From Propionibacteriaceae bacterium (GTDB taxonomy: Bacteria > Actinomycetota > Actinomycetes > Propionibacteriales > Propionibacteriaceae), in contig WREX01000002.1 of assembly GCA_009779115.1 (NCBI GenBank), positions 1 to 60,473 of the forward strand: a stretch of 60,473 nucleotides of DNA, given 5' to 3'. Every line of letters begins with the position of its first letter. Within the stretch, counting starts at the first letter, position 1. The translations under genes were made by a program, and so were the position numbers. The notes under the pieces are model-generated. The model was not told where the DNA came from and did no database searches. It worked only from the letters and a program-made list of their open reading frames with translations. This document shows positions 34,582 through 43,256 of the stretch, piece by piece.

Positions 34582-34618
34582 GTGGGCGGGAAGTGGTTTT
34601 ATTCCACTTCCCGCCCAC
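34582..34618 (+). terminator. Terminator hairpin
   Basis: A 15-bp perfect stem GTGGGCGGGAAGTGG / CCACTTCCCGCCCAC with loop TTTTATT. Related hairpins follow several other genes of this locus and the ferritin-like gene. Confidence 0.85.
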
Positions 34619-34707
34619 AAACACGTTTGACCAGGATCCGCCAGCCACTAGTCAGGTGGGTACGGCGAAGCCATCGGCGGCGAACCGAAATTTCCTTCAG
34701 AGAGGGT

Positions 34708-34824
34708 CTTGAACCCCCGCGGTAAAGTTTGGCCGAATGTTCGGGTGATGATGAGGGGGTGGTCACCCTGGGCTTGGCCTAGCCGTATTCAGGGGTGGTT
34801 TCGGGCCCATTTGACAAGAGAAAG
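34708..34824 (+). promoter_or_regulatory. Conserved leader, copy L3
   Basis: CTTGAACCCCCGCGGTAAAG is a diverged promoter-like block. Hairpin I is GGGTGA..TCACCC around ATGAGGGGGTG (near 34743-34768). Hairpin II is absent. TGGCCT and GGGCCCA supply hairpin III before AAGAGAAAG. Confidence 0.6.
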
Positions 34825-34830
34825 ATGACA

Positions 34831-35577
34831 ATGAACACACTAAAGAAAAGAAATGCGGTGATCGCTGCAGTAGCGGGCGCAGCCCTGCTCCTGGGCGGGT
34901 CAACCTATGCCCTGTGGTCCGCACAAGCGAGCCTGGGCTCCACCACGATTCAGGCCGGCGACTTGAATCTTCAGGTTCTCGACGGCGACAATGGCCCCGG
35001 AGTCCAGTTGTGGGACATCTCTCCTGACCACCGCCCCTTCGGGATACCTTTAATGGTGGCTGGCGTGGCCATTAAGCAAGACGGTAATCAGGTTATTGGA
35101 AACTCGATCGATTCCACCTTCAGGGCTGTTCCTCGGGACGAAATTCTCCTCACCGTGCCATTCAGCATGACACTCGACGGGTCCAACTTGGTCGCTAGGC
35201 TCGACGCCAAGTACAACGCCCCCGTGTCGGAATCGGCTGCGTTGCAATCCGTCCTGGAGACGACATGGAACGTGGTTGCCTATAACGGAACCAGCATTGG
35301 GGCAGTACAAGCCGCAGATGGCAATGGCGAGCAAGCCTACTTTGTCACCGACAAGCAGTTCTCCGGGTTGAATCTTGGCAATATTGCGGTCAACACGGTT
35401 GAACCTCGCACACCGACCACCTTTGTCCTTGTCGCTGACATCACCTTTGGCGAAGACGACCCGGGCGCTGCCATGGACCAGGTCCTTGCGTTGTCGGACT
35501 CGATCAACCTGAGCCTGAACCAGATCCGCTCCTCAGCCGACCTGGCCCAGATCCCCCTGGCCACGGCAACTCCGTAA
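34831..35577 (+). CDS. TasA-like alternate-signal-peptide paralog 3 (type C)
   Basis: 248 aa, ATG 34831 (34825 possible). Signal peptide ending GGSTYALWSAQASLG, then TTIQAGDLNLQVLDGD. Type C features: LWDISPDHRPFGIP, AVPRDEILLTVPFSMTLDGS and YFVTDKQFSGLNLG. The last strand, INLSLNQIRSSADLAQIPL, has N for T in the LTQVR motif and a short hydrophobic extension like paralog 5. Followed by a series of hairpins that separate it from the anchored protein gene. Confidence 0.77.
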   Translation: MNTLKKRNAVIAAVAGAALLLGGSTYALWSAQASLGSTTIQAGDLNLQVLDGDNGPGVQLWDISPDHRPFGIPLMVAGVAIKQDGNQVIGNSIDSTFRAVPRDEILLTVPFSMTLDGSNLVARLDAKYNAPVSESAALQSVLETTWNVVAYNGTSIGAVQAADGNGEQAYFVTDKQFSGLNLGNIAVNTVEPRTPTTFVLVADITFGEDDPGAAMDQVLALSDSINLSLNQIRSSADLAQIPLATATP

Positions 35578-35598
35578 TATCGCTTGGGTTACCCGTTC

Positions 35599-35631
35599 GT
35601 GGGCGGGGAGTGGTTCTCCACCATTGCCCAC
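35599..35631 (+). terminator. Terminator hairpin
   Basis: GTGGGC (35599-35604) pairs with GCCCAC (35626-35631), with inner GTGG/CCAC; similar to the hairpin at 34582. Confidence 0.6.
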
Positions 35632-35727
35632 CCCACGGACGAGGAAAAATCCCGGGTTCTCTGGGCCACGGTACGGGTGGTGTGGACAATCATATGGTTG
35701 TACGCATCCTTCAAGCCCACCGCTTGT

Positions 35728-35823
35728 GGTACGGGCAGTGGCCGCGTGTCGCTTCCCGTACCGCTGGCTCAGACATGAGAGCAATCAACCGCCAGGCCCG
35801 GAACGTCAACAGTTCTGGCGGTT
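35728..35823. terminator. Two further hairpins before the anchored-protein gene
   Basis: GGTACGGG (35728-35735) pairs with CCCGTACC (35755-35762), and AACCGCCAG (35787-35795) pairs with CTGGCGGTT (35815-35823). The interval 35578-35906 otherwise holds no recognisable gene. Confidence 0.6.
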
Positions 35824-35906
35824 CTCTTTCAGTGACGGTGTGTTGTTCCCCCTCTCGGGGAATGTGGATAAGGCGCCCCGAAGGGTGCGGTCGAATAAGG
35901 GACAGT

Positions 35907-36824
35907 ATGAGAAGAATTGTGCATGCGTGCGCAGCGGCGATTGTGATGGTCGTGCTTGTGGCGCCCGGGATGGCATCGGTTGCCAGTGCGGAAACTCCCG
36001 GCGTAACAGCCTCGTCTGACTACATCGTGTGGGACGGGACGACGACGAGTTTGAACTGGGATGGCAGTACGTCGGTTGTGGTGCAAAGTCCCGTGTCGTC
36101 GCCCTTCGTGTCGGTTCCCGGTGACGAGGTGACCCACACCGCGACAGTGAAGAACGGCGGCCCAACCGATGCGCAGGTGACCGTGGACATCCTCAACGTG
36201 ACTTCGACAAATCAGTCGGCCACCGCGCACTCATCCTTAGAGGATAACGTCCAGTTGTTCTGGGACATCAATGGTGATGCCGGGGCGATGGTGTGGCGTG
36301 AGGCTAGCCTGGCCTCTGACAATAGGCATGTGTCGTACTCAACAACCTTTCCGATAGGCCAGGGTGGCTCTTTCCCCCTGAAGGTGGGTTTCCGTTTCCC
36401 GACCTCAGCCACCGGTGGTCAGAACGGTGGCCAGCCGTCGTCGGTGCTGAGTTTTGATGTCCGTGTGACGATGACAGAGGCAACCTCGTCAGGGGACGGA
36501 GGAACAGGGGGAACCTCCCCGGGAACCGGGGAGAATGGAGGAACCTCGTCCGAGACCGGTGGGAGCGGGGGAACTCAGTCTGGGACCGGGGGGACTGGAG
36601 GAACCCAGTCAGGAACCGGGTCGACGCAGGGGAACCCGTCAGCAGCCGGTGCCAAGCATGGAACCTTGTCAGTGTCTGTGGCGACAGGTGGTTTGACGAT
36701 GGGCGGAGTGACCATCCCGTGGTGGGTACTGGGGATAGCCACCGTCATGGTGGTGGCCGGCATCGTGTTCATTGTCGACGTTGTGATAGTCCGACGTCGA
36801 CGCCCAAGGTTTGGGTGGCGGTAA
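35907..36824 (+). CDS. Membrane-anchored beta-rich surface protein (companion 1)
   Basis: 305 aa from ATG 35907, chosen for the clear ordinary signal peptide (MRRIVHACAAAIVMVVLVAP.., cleavage near VASAE). The extracellular domain of about 155 residues (SSDYIVWDGTTTSLNWDGS, VPGDEVTHTATVKNGG, LEDNVQLFWDINGDAGAM) is followed by a Gly/Thr/Ser linker of repeated GGT-GTG units (near 200-245). A C-terminal membrane helix (WWVLGIATVMVVAGIVFIV) and Arg-rich tail follow. A close homolog lies at 47328. May be the cell anchor or minor subunit of the fibre-like proteins around it, a role like TapA in Bacillus (inference). Confidence 0.7.
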   Translation: MRRIVHACAAAIVMVVLVAPGMASVASAETPGVTASSDYIVWDGTTTSLNWDGSTSVVVQSPVSSPFVSVPGDEVTHTATVKNGGPTDAQVTVDILNVTSTNQSATAHSSLEDNVQLFWDINGDAGAMVWREASLASDNRHVSYSTTFPIGQGGSFPLKVGFRFPTSATGGQNGGQPSSVLSFDVRVTMTEATSSGDGGTGGTSPGTGENGGTSSETGGSGGTQSGTGGTGGTQSGTGSTQGNPSAAGAKHGTLSVSVATGGLTMGGVTIPWWVLGIATVMVVAGIVFIVDVVIVRRRRPRFGWR

Positions 36825-36916
36825 GGGGGTTACCACCCTGGGGTTCACATCTGTGAGCCCAAGGCTTGGTTCAGCCGCGTACGGGGGTGAGACTGAGCCG
36901 AATTAAATAGAGAAAG
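36814..36916 (+). promoter_or_regulatory. Conserved leader, copy L4
   Basis: No CTTGAA block is seen, and the leader overlaps the end of the preceding gene. Hairpin I: GGTGG..CCACC around CGGTAAGGGGGTTA. Hairpin II: GGGTTCAC (36841-36848), loop ATCT, GTGAGCCC (36853-36860), a compensatory C-G to A-U change relative to L2. Hairpin III: GGTTC with GAGCC, also compensated. Confidence 0.65.
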
Positions 36917-36922
36917 ATGACA

Positions 36923-37726
36923 ATGAGAATTCATAAGAAAAGAAATGCGGTGATCGCGGCGGTAACGGGGGCAGCCCTGTTGATGGGCGGATCGACCTAT
37001 GCCCTGTGGTCGGCGAGCGCGAACCTCGGAGAAACCCAAATCCAAGCCGGTGACTTGTCTATTCACGCCTTAGGTGTCACGACGGATGACATCTCGCCTG
37101 AGGTCATAGACTCTGAGACTGCTTCACACATCACCATTCTGGGAATGGGTGTTCTCACCCCTGACAACCGAGTGGTACGGCATGGCGTTCTTCTGACGGA
37201 TACCTTCATCGATAGCGGCCAATCGAACGTGAACAACGCACCCGGGTGGAAGGCTGCTCCTGGTGACACGATTCTCATCATCACCAACTTCACTGTCAAC
37301 TTGAAGGGTGACAATTTGGTCGCCAAGTTGGAGGCCTCCTTCGACCCCGATACAAGCGACCCCTTCGCAGTGTCGCTGAAAGATCATGTGTCGGTCCAAT
37401 ACGGCATGTATTACGGCGAAGGCAAATATATCCCGATCCACAGTGTGACCGATCCGTACTCGTCTCCAGTCGCGGTCAGTGCTCAATTCCACACACTCCC
37501 CACTGTTGACGATATGAGGGTCTATCTCTCGTCAAGGGATGACACGATCGCAACAGACCAGACTGAAAACGTGACGCCAATGGCCAATCCGGGCCAGACC
37601 GTTTTTTTTCTCACCACGTTCATTACCTTCAATGATTCCATGGCAGACCAGGGTAGAGACGGCACGAATGACTTGCTCACGTTGGAGAAGTCAACGAAGT
37701 TAACCTTGACCCAAGTACGCGGCTGA
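36923..37726 (+). CDS. TasA-like alternate-signal-peptide paralog 4 (type B)
   Basis: 267 aa, ATG 36923 (36917 possible). Signal region MRIHKKRNAV..GGSTYALWSASANLGETQIQ. Type B members have DDISPE, a LTPDNRVVRHGVLL strand and GWKAAPGDTILIITNFTVNLKGDNLVAKLEA. They also have a surface segment with IPIHSVTDPYSSPV and VYLSSRDDTIATDQT. Ends FITFNDSMADQGRDGTNDLLTLEKSTKLTLTQVRG (conserved final strand). With no terminator between, it may be partly cotranscribed with the anchored protein upstream. Confidence 0.77.
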   Translation: MRIHKKRNAVIAAVTGAALLMGGSTYALWSASANLGETQIQAGDLSIHALGVTTDDISPEVIDSETASHITILGMGVLTPDNRVVRHGVLLTDTFIDSGQSNVNNAPGWKAAPGDTILIITNFTVNLKGDNLVAKLEASFDPDTSDPFAVSLKDHVSVQYGMYYGEGKYIPIHSVTDPYSSPVAVSAQFHTLPTVDDMRVYLSSRDDTIATDQTENVTPMANPGQTVFFLTTFITFNDSMADQGRDGTNDLLTLEKSTKLTLTQVRG

Positions 37727-37749
37727 CGGCGCACCCAAAACCTGGGATT

Positions 37750-37860
37750 CTTCATCCATTGATGGTGAGCGGGGAGTGATCACCTACCACTTCCAGTCCC
37801 ACTGGCCCTCACGCGAGGGTGATAGACCCCGGGCCCACCTGACTAAAGAGAAATACGACA
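37750..37860 (+). promoter_or_regulatory. Conserved leader, copy L5 (diverged)
   Basis: Hairpin I: GGTGA (37764-37768) with TCACC (37780-37784) around GCGGGGAGTGA. Hairpin II is replaced by a CCCTCACGCGAGGGTGA hairpin. GGGCCCACCTGAC precedes AAAGAGAAA. No CTTGAA block. Confidence 0.5.
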
Positions 37861-38583
37861 ATGAAAAGACATGTGACAAGAAATGCGGTGATCGCTGTCG
37901 CGGCGGCAACGGCGTTCGTACTGGGTGGATCCACCTATGCTCTGTGGTCTGCGAGTGCGGACATGGGGGATACCCAAGTTCAGATGGGAGACTTGGAGCT
38001 GACTGCGGCCAAGAACAACATCCAGGTGTGGGACATTTCTCCTGATCTGATCAACAAGCAGCAAATCGTCGTTGGTGGTAAGACGTTTGGGAACGGGGTG
38101 AAAATCGACCCCGCTTCTGGGGCAGTGGTTCCCCGTGACGAGCTTCTGCTTGTGGTGCCGTTCAGCATGACGCTGGACGGTGCAAACTTGATCACCCGGC
38201 TCGACGCCAATTACACGGATGGCACCAAGCCAGATTCCCTGTCTTCAGTCTTGACAACGACATGGACCGTGATCGAGGCAAACGGTCAATCCGTCATGAG
38301 TTTTCCGAGTACGGGCGCCGTGAGCGGGACGCAAGCGTACTTCGTCACAACCGAGTTTTCCGGGTTGAACACCGGAGACCAAGCCACCAACTCGCGATCC
38401 TGGTGGCCCAATCAGGCTCTCCAATCCGGTGTTGCGACAAACTTTTTCCTTGTCGCTGACATGAGTTTCAATGACGTTGACGACGCCACGGCCGCCAAAG
38501 CAGTGCTGAAATTGACGGGCTCGGTGAATCTGAGCCTGAACCAGATCCGCGGAGCCGAATTGGCAAATCTGCCCACGCTCTGA
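37861..38583 (+). CDS. TasA-like alternate-signal-peptide paralog 5 (type C)
   Basis: 240 aa, one of the shortest members. MKRHVTRNAVIAVAAATAFVLGGSTYALWSASADMG; the h-region differs from the AALLLGG consensus. Type C core: VWDISPDLINKQQ, VVPRDELLLVVPFSMTLDGANLITRLDANYTD and YFVTTEFSGLNTGDQ. Ends SVNLSLNQIRGAELANLPTL with the same hydrophobic tail as paralog 3. ADMSFNDVDDATAAKAV replaces the usual DQGRDG turn. Confidence 0.77.
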   Translation: MKRHVTRNAVIAVAAATAFVLGGSTYALWSASADMGDTQVQMGDLELTAAKNNIQVWDISPDLINKQQIVVGGKTFGNGVKIDPASGAVVPRDELLLVVPFSMTLDGANLITRLDANYTDGTKPDSLSSVLTTTWTVIEANGQSVMSFPSTGAVSGTQAYFVTTEFSGLNTGDQATNSRSWWPNQALQSGVATNFFLVADMSFNDVDDATAAKAVLKLTGSVNLSLNQIRGAELANLPTL

Positions 38584-38630
38584 CGCCGGATGCGCGACAG
38601 GTAGATGGGGTTTTCAGGACCGAGGGGGGT

Positions 38631-38756
38631 CTTGAACAGGCCAGGTAGTGTGGGGGCCAAAGGTGTGGGTGATGAGGGGTCATCACCCAGGGTTCGTCCC
38701 CGCGAGCCCGGGGCAAATGCGGGGTGGGCTTCAGGCCCAGGCGAACAGGGAGAACG
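38631..38756 (+). promoter_or_regulatory. Conserved leader, copy L6
   Basis: CTTGAACAGGCCAGGTAGTG carries the promoter-like block. Hairpin I is perfect: GGGTGATGA (38667-38675), loop GGGG, TCATCACCC (38680-38688). Hairpin II: GGGTTCG..CGAGCCC. GGGAGAA precedes the ATG. Confidence 0.65.
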
Positions 38757-39524
38757 ATGACAAGCAAGATATATAAGGCAAGAAAAGCGGTGATCGCGGC
38801 CATAGCCAGCGCCTCACTGTTGATGGGTGGATCGACTTACGCTTTGTGGGCGGCGAGTGCAGACTTGGGCTCAACCCAAATAGAGTCCGGAAACTTGGCT
38901 CTCGCTGTTGGCCAGAAACAGATGTGGGACATCTCATCAGACCTCAGCAACGCTCCTGACAGGTTCACGAGCAGTGCTCACCCGCTGGTCTCGAAGCTGG
39001 TCAACCAGGCGGGTGCCGACGCGACCGGCGGCAAACTCCTGTTGGATGAGGCGGATGGAGACAAGAGTGTGAAAGACCCCGCCTGGAAGACCGTTCCTGA
39101 CGACGAACTGGCTATCTTGGCCCCCCTCACGATCAACATGGCCGGTGATAACTTGATCGCCAGATTGGATGTCACGACCCTCCCCCCAGTCCAGGCTGAC
39201 GCCCCCTATATAAATGGCCTGGCCAACTTCATGACGGTGAGCTATGACCTGTATGACAGCAAGGGCAACCTCGTCGAAAAAGTAGCCCCATCGAAGAGCA
39301 GTACGAGACTGTCTCTGTACTACTCAACCTCTCCCAGCCCGATCAGTACGGGGGAAACCAAGAACGCGAATGTCATCGACATACCTCCCTCGGCGACAGA
39401 TTTCACGCTCTGCGTGCTGATGACATTCGATCCTATTGGCGGCGACCCAGGCTCAGAAGGTTCGGGGGACTTGCTCTATTTGAGAAACGCGGTGAAGGTG
39501 AGCCTGACCCAAGTTCGCGGATAG
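38757..39524 (+). CDS. TasA-like alternate-signal-peptide paralog 6 (type A)
   Basis: 255 aa; only ATG 38757 fits. MTSKIYKARKAVIAAIASASLLMGGSTYALWAASADLG. Type A signature: MWDISSDLSNAPDRFTS, VNQAGADATGGKLLLDEAD, PAWKTVPDDELAILAPLTI, NFMTVSYDLYDSKGNLVEKV and DFTLCVLMTFDP with a single Cys. The Cys is shared by types A and D-like paralog 9 and is unpaired in the sequence. Ends NAVKVSLTQVRG. Confidence 0.77.
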   Translation: MTSKIYKARKAVIAAIASASLLMGGSTYALWAASADLGSTQIESGNLALAVGQKQMWDISSDLSNAPDRFTSSAHPLVSKLVNQAGADATGGKLLLDEADGDKSVKDPAWKTVPDDELAILAPLTINMAGDNLIARLDVTTLPPVQADAPYINGLANFMTVSYDLYDSKGNLVEKVAPSKSSTRLSLYYSTSPSPISTGETKNANVIDIPPSATDFTLCVLMTFDPIGGDPGSEGSGDLLYLRNAVKVSLTQVRG

Positions 39525-39559
39525 AACGCTACGCCACGGCTGAGGGCACTCTTCGGCAT

Positions 39560-39684
39560 TCCTCGGCTCACCTGCTGATGGGCGGGCAATGGCCGTGCGC
39601 CACGATGGGGTTCGCCCTCGCGAGTCTAAAGGCCAGGCATGATCGTAAGCAGAATTGAAAAGTGACCACATGACAAAGAGAAAG
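39560..39684 (+). promoter_or_regulatory. Degenerate leader, copy L7
   Basis: GGGTTCGC, loop CCTC, GCGAGTC (near 39608-39626) retains hairpin II. Hairpin I and the CTTGAA block are not clear. AAAGAGAAAG precedes the gene. Confidence 0.4.
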
Positions 39685-40494
39685 ATGACAATAACAATGA
39701 CAATCCATAAGAAAAGAAATGCAGTGATCGCTGCGGTAACGGGGGCAGCCCTGTTGCTGGGGGGATCCACCTATGCCTTGTGGTCCGCGACTGCGAACCT
39801 CGGCGACACCCAAATCCAGGCCGGCGACTTGTCCATCAAGACCGATTCCGTCTGGGTGTATGATGTTTCACCCGAAATCGCTACTTATACTGTCCTTACC
39901 GCTAATGATCAGCTAGCTGGCGCTGTTCTTACTCCGGATAACCGAGCGGTGCGGTCGGGTCGACAGATAATGGTAGACGGCCTGGGTGGTTGGCTTCCGA
40001 ACGTCGCGCTTCGAGGTTGGAAAGCTGTGCCTGGTGACATGGTAATCATGCAGATCCACGGTACTATCGCTTTGGTGGGCGATAATTTAGTTGCCGAGTT
40101 AGACGCGGCCCTTGACCCCACTGACCCCGGCGCAGCATCACTGGCGCAGGATGCAACAGTGAGTTATTCCCTGACTTACGTAACACAAAGTAAAGCTCCC
40201 TACCCGATCCACAGCGTGTTCGATCCAGACTCTACCCCAGTCCCCGTCTATAACGGGTTTGCTGTCCCTCCGGTTCCGTCCATGACAGTCTTTTTCTCCA
40301 CCGGGGATAACAACATTGCAACTGATAAAACGATGGGTTCGACTCCCATGACGTTGTTGGATCCGCTGACGTTTGTGCTGAACGTGTATGTGACGTTCAA
40401 CGATTCAGTCAACGACCAGGGAAGAGCTGGTATCAATGAGCTACTTACGTTGTCGAAGTCAGTCAAGGTGAACCTGACCCAGATTCGCGGTTAG
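39685..40494 (+). CDS. TasA-like alternate-signal-peptide paralog 7 (type B)
   Basis: 269 aa from ATG 39685, 265 from 39697; a duplicated hexamer (ATGACAATAACAATGACA) creates both, as in paralog 8. GGSTYALWSATANLGDTQIQAGDLSI then VYDVSPEIATYTVLT, LTPDNRAVRSGRQ, GWKAVPGDMVIMQI and GDNLVAELDAALDP. FFSTGDNNIATDKTMGSTPM is close to paralogs 4 and 8. C-terminal strand SVKVNLTQIRG. Codon use is slightly richer in A/T than neighbouring type C genes. Confidence 0.77.
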   Translation: MTITMTIHKKRNAVIAAVTGAALLLGGSTYALWSATANLGDTQIQAGDLSIKTDSVWVYDVSPEIATYTVLTANDQLAGAVLTPDNRAVRSGRQIMVDGLGGWLPNVALRGWKAVPGDMVIMQIHGTIALVGDNLVAELDAALDPTDPGAASLAQDATVSYSLTYVTQSKAPYPIHSVFDPDSTPVPVYNGFAVPPVPSMTVFFSTGDNNIATDKTMGSTPMTLLDPLTFVLNVYVTFNDSVNDQGRAGINELLTLSKSVKVNLTQIRG

Positions 40495-40847
40495 GAGGTC
40501 ACCGCTCGGCAGGAGGATTCCGCAGGTCTTTTGTGTGTGGTAAGGGAGTTGTCATGAGCGACATCGTGCACCATGGGTACACATGTCAGGTGAAGTGACC
40601 GTTGGTTCCCGGTGTCACGCTGGATCTCGTCGTCAGTGTGACTCGCGATGTTGTGCGGATGGAAATTCCGTCAAGGCCGTAACTGAACCGGCACGCGGGG
40701 TAGCATTCGTCGCGCTGTAACTCAGTCATGGTTGCATGACTAGGGGATCAGGGCCTCCGGTAAGCACTCTTCCGGGGCCTAGTGACCAGCTGATGTCGCG
40801 GGTCCAGTCTGCGTTGTCGGGGCTGTCTTTTGGTGGCCGGATGGGGT
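40495..40847 (+). other. Intergenic stretch without clear gene
   Basis: Contains GTGGTAAGGGAGTTGTCATG (near 40535), a possible decayed hairpin I, and short ORFs without ribosome binding sites. Possibly the remains of a former leader or paralog. Nothing else recognised. Confidence 0.4.
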
Positions 40848-40991
40848 CTTGATTGCCCGAGGTACTGTGGGGGGCAAAGGTATGGGTGTTGGCGAGGGGG
40901 TTACCGCCAGTGGTTCGCACGATGCGAGCCCCGGGGCTTGGCTCAGCCCCCGTTTTGGGGATGGTGTCAGTCCCACCTGACACAGAGAAAG
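40848..40991 (+). promoter_or_regulatory. Conserved leader, copy L8
   Basis: CTTGATTGCCCGAGGTACTG at 40848 is followed by TGG. Hairpin I: TGGCG..CGCCA around AGGGGGTTAC. Hairpin II: GGTTCGC (40912-40918), loop ACGAT, GCGAGCC (40924-40930). Confidence 0.65.
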
Positions 40992-41831
40992 ATGACAATA
41001 ACAATGACAATACATAAGAAAAGAAATGCGGTGATTGCGGCAGTGGCCGGGGGAGCCTTGTTGCTGGGTGGATCGACCTATGCCCTGTGGTCTGCGAGCG
41101 CGGACCTCGGCGGCACACAAATCCAGGCTGGTGACTTGTCTCTGACGACCGACCACGTCACGCTGTACGATGTTTCACCTTGGGTGAGCACTCTGTCGAG
41201 CACTGATGACATGCTCACACCTCTGGAGACAAATGTTGTCACTCCAGACGGCAGGGTCATGGCGTCCGGAAAGACCTTGGCGTACGACAGCTTGGTCTAT
41301 GACGGCAAGCTCATGCCCAATTTCAATCCGTGGAAGGCGTCTCCTGGTGACGTGCTTCTGATCCAGATCCCGTTCACGGTCAATTTGTCGGGTGACAATT
41401 TGGTCGCCAAATTAGATGCCACTCTCGACCTCGCCGACAGCCAGGATTCAGCCTTTGTGGGACTGACACAGTATGCGTCGGTGCAATATGCCTTGTTCGC
41501 CACTACATCCGGGACAACTCCAGTTCACAGCGAGGCCGCACCATCCAACGAGGGCCTCACCCCGGTATATCAGGATGGTACGGGCGCCTCCTACTCGGCA
41601 TACTCTCCTGCTGGCACCATGACGACCTATCTGTCGACAAGTGCGAACACAATTGCCACTAACCTGACTGATGGCGCCACACCCACTGTCCAGCCGGGAC
41701 AGAGCACTTACAACCTCAGCGTGTTCGTGACATTCAACGACGCCGTCAACGACCAGCAAAGAGACGGTATCAATGAGGTTCTCGGGTTGGAAAATGCCGT
41801 GAGCTTGAGCCTGACCCAGGTGCGCAACTAG
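40992..41831 (+). CDS. TasA-like alternate-signal-peptide paralog 8 (type B)
   Basis: 279 aa from ATG 40992 (41004 possible), the longest paralog. GGSTYALWSASADLGGTQIQAGDLSL then LYDVSPWVSTLSSTDD, VVTPDGRVMASGKTL, NPWKASPGDVLLIQIPFTV and GDNLVAKLDATLDL. TYLSTSANTIATNLTDGATP is type B. It carries a longer insert (TPVYQDGTGASYSAYSPAG) than paralogs 4 and 7. Ends NAVSLSLTQVRN. Followed by a strong hairpin, so probably monocistronic. Confidence 0.77.
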   Translation: MTITMTIHKKRNAVIAAVAGGALLLGGSTYALWSASADLGGTQIQAGDLSLTTDHVTLYDVSPWVSTLSSTDDMLTPLETNVVTPDGRVMASGKTLAYDSLVYDGKLMPNFNPWKASPGDVLLIQIPFTVNLSGDNLVAKLDATLDLADSQDSAFVGLTQYASVQYALFATTSGTTPVHSEAAPSNEGLTPVYQDGTGASYSAYSPAGTMTTYLSTSANTIATNLTDGATPTVQPGQSTYNLSVFVTFNDAVNDQQRDGINEVLGLENAVSLSLTQVRN

Positions 41832-41880
41832 GGATTCCCCTAGACGCTGCCCCCGGGGCATTGCTCAGGTCTCCTGTCGA

Positions 41881-41917
41881 TGGTACGGGGAGTGGTCATG
41901 TGCTACTTCCCGTACCA
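41881..41917 (+). terminator. Terminator hairpin
   Basis: TGGTACGGG pairs with CCCGTACCA, with AGT/ACT extension. The remaining part of 41918-42209 has no recognisable gene. Confidence 0.75.
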
Positions 41918-42209
41918 CTGGTTCGCGATTGGCCGAAGGCCACCGTACGTTGCTGTCCTGTCTCGTGTCTGGTGTACGAGGCAAATTGTTCTTTGTCCCT
42001 GGTCCTGGTTGTTGCGGTTGTGGGAGCAGGGTGGTTCAGTCACAGTGAAGTGCTCACACTATCGGGCAGTCCCGACCGGCTGGGGTCGGTTGATCGTGTG
42101 GTGTCCGTTTGAGCCAGGTGAGGTTTATGTATCTCGGAAGCCCGACCTGTGATAGCCGACCTCCTGGCTAACCCATGCTGGGCAATCTGGGATTGTTATT
42201 GGGATGGGG

Positions 42210-42349
42210 CTTGAATGCCCGCGGTAATGTGTGGCTGCGAGTGTGGGGTAGCGGTCTCGGGGGTGACCGCGTCTGGGGTTCTGCGAGTTGAGGGGTTTTG
42301 CCGTGTCTGAGGGTGGATGCTGGCTTATTTGACTGAGAGAGAGATGACA
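42210..42349 (+). promoter_or_regulatory. Conserved leader, copy L9
   Basis: CTTGAATGCCCGCGGTAATG at 42210. Hairpin I: GCGGTC..GACCGC around TCGGGGGT, a full stem sequence change with pairing kept. Hairpin II is weak (GGGGTTCTGCGAG). Confidence 0.6.
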
Positions 42350-43090
42350 ATGAAAACACATAGGAAAAGAAATGCGGTGATTGCCGCGGTTGTGGGTGTG
42401 GCCATGTTGATGGGCGGGTCCACGTATGCGTTGTGGTCGGTGAATGCGGACCTAAGTGGTATCAGGATTGAGTCTGGGGATTTGGCTCTTGATATTACTG
42501 GCGCGATAAAGGTGTGGGATGTTTCCGATGAGCTGAGTCCGGAGTCTCGTCAGGATCCTTTGACGGTGCCGTGTACCGATGGAAATGGTCAGATTGAGTC
42601 GACAGGTCAGCTTGTGGCCGATGATGGGAAAAGTGTGCTCGATCATGACTGGACGACTGTTCCGGGTGACAAGATCTTGATTCAGGTGCCTTTCAGAGTC
42701 AAGTTGGACGGTTATAACATGATCGCTACATTATCGGCCTCCGCCCGTGAAACATATCTCAATGATGATGGCGGATCTGAACTGAAAAACTTTTTGTCAA
42801 TTTCTTTTGGACTGTATGACTTGTCAGGCGAGGTCATCCCTGTCCTCAAGTCCCAGTATCAAGGTTGGGGTTCGCTGGCGGTTGCCTACTCCACCAATCC
42901 TGCCCCGAATCATCCTGATCCGTATACTCCGACGGTCATATCGCCGACGGGTGTGCGGGACTTCGTGTTATGCGCGTTTGTGACTTTTAATGATTCCGTT
43001 CAGGACCAGGGGCTCAATGGGACTGCTACCAGTCTGATCTTGGCCAAGTCGGTGACGTTGAGGCTGCAGCAACAAGATCGAGTTTTCTGA
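42350..43090 (+). CDS. TasA-like alternate-signal-peptide paralog 9 (type D, AT-richer)
   Basis: 246 aa. MKTHRKRNAV..GGSTYALWSVNADLSGIRIESGDLAL. Type D: VWDVSDELSPESRQDPLTVP, GQIESTGQLVADDGK and HDWTTVPGDKILIQVPFRVKLDGYNM. Base composition is visibly less GC-rich (T-rich third positions) than paralogs 1-8, suggesting different ancestry or less amelioration. The last strand is altered to SVTLRLQQQDRVF, the only member lacking the TQVR/NQIR ending. Cys occurs in VPCTDGNG and FVLCAFVTF. Confidence 0.74.
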   Translation: MKTHRKRNAVIAAVVGVAMLMGGSTYALWSVNADLSGIRIESGDLALDITGAIKVWDVSDELSPESRQDPLTVPCTDGNGQIESTGQLVADDGKSVLDHDWTTVPGDKILIQVPFRVKLDGYNMIATLSASARETYLNDDGGSELKNFLSISFGLYDLSGEVIPVLKSQYQGWGSLAVAYSTNPAPNHPDPYTPTVISPTGVRDFVLCAFVTFNDSVQDQGLNGTATSLILAKSVTLRLQQQDRVF

Positions 43091-43149
43091 TCAGTGGCTC
43101 GCCTGGCCTCATTCGTGGGGGGCGTGCCTGACTTGTGCTGTGACTGGTT

Positions 43150-43256
43150 GGTCTTCTGGAGGAGTGGCGACCCTCGGGTTCGTGTTGGTGAGCTGTGGGT
43201 TGGGTCGATGTTTTTTGAGGTGAGTTCAGATGTTTTTGATAAGGAGAAGGGTAGTA
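43150..43256 (+). promoter_or_regulatory. Degenerate leader, copy L10
   Basis: GGTC..GGCGACC with TCTGGAGGAGT between, then GGGTTC..GAGC, may be decayed hairpins I and II. AAGGAGA (43241) is a strong ribosome binding site. No CTTGAA block. Confidence 0.35.

Noticed and set aside
41861..42152. Small ORFs between paralogs 8 and 9
   Set aside because: They run through a terminator hairpin, have no ribosome binding site and lack family resemblance.
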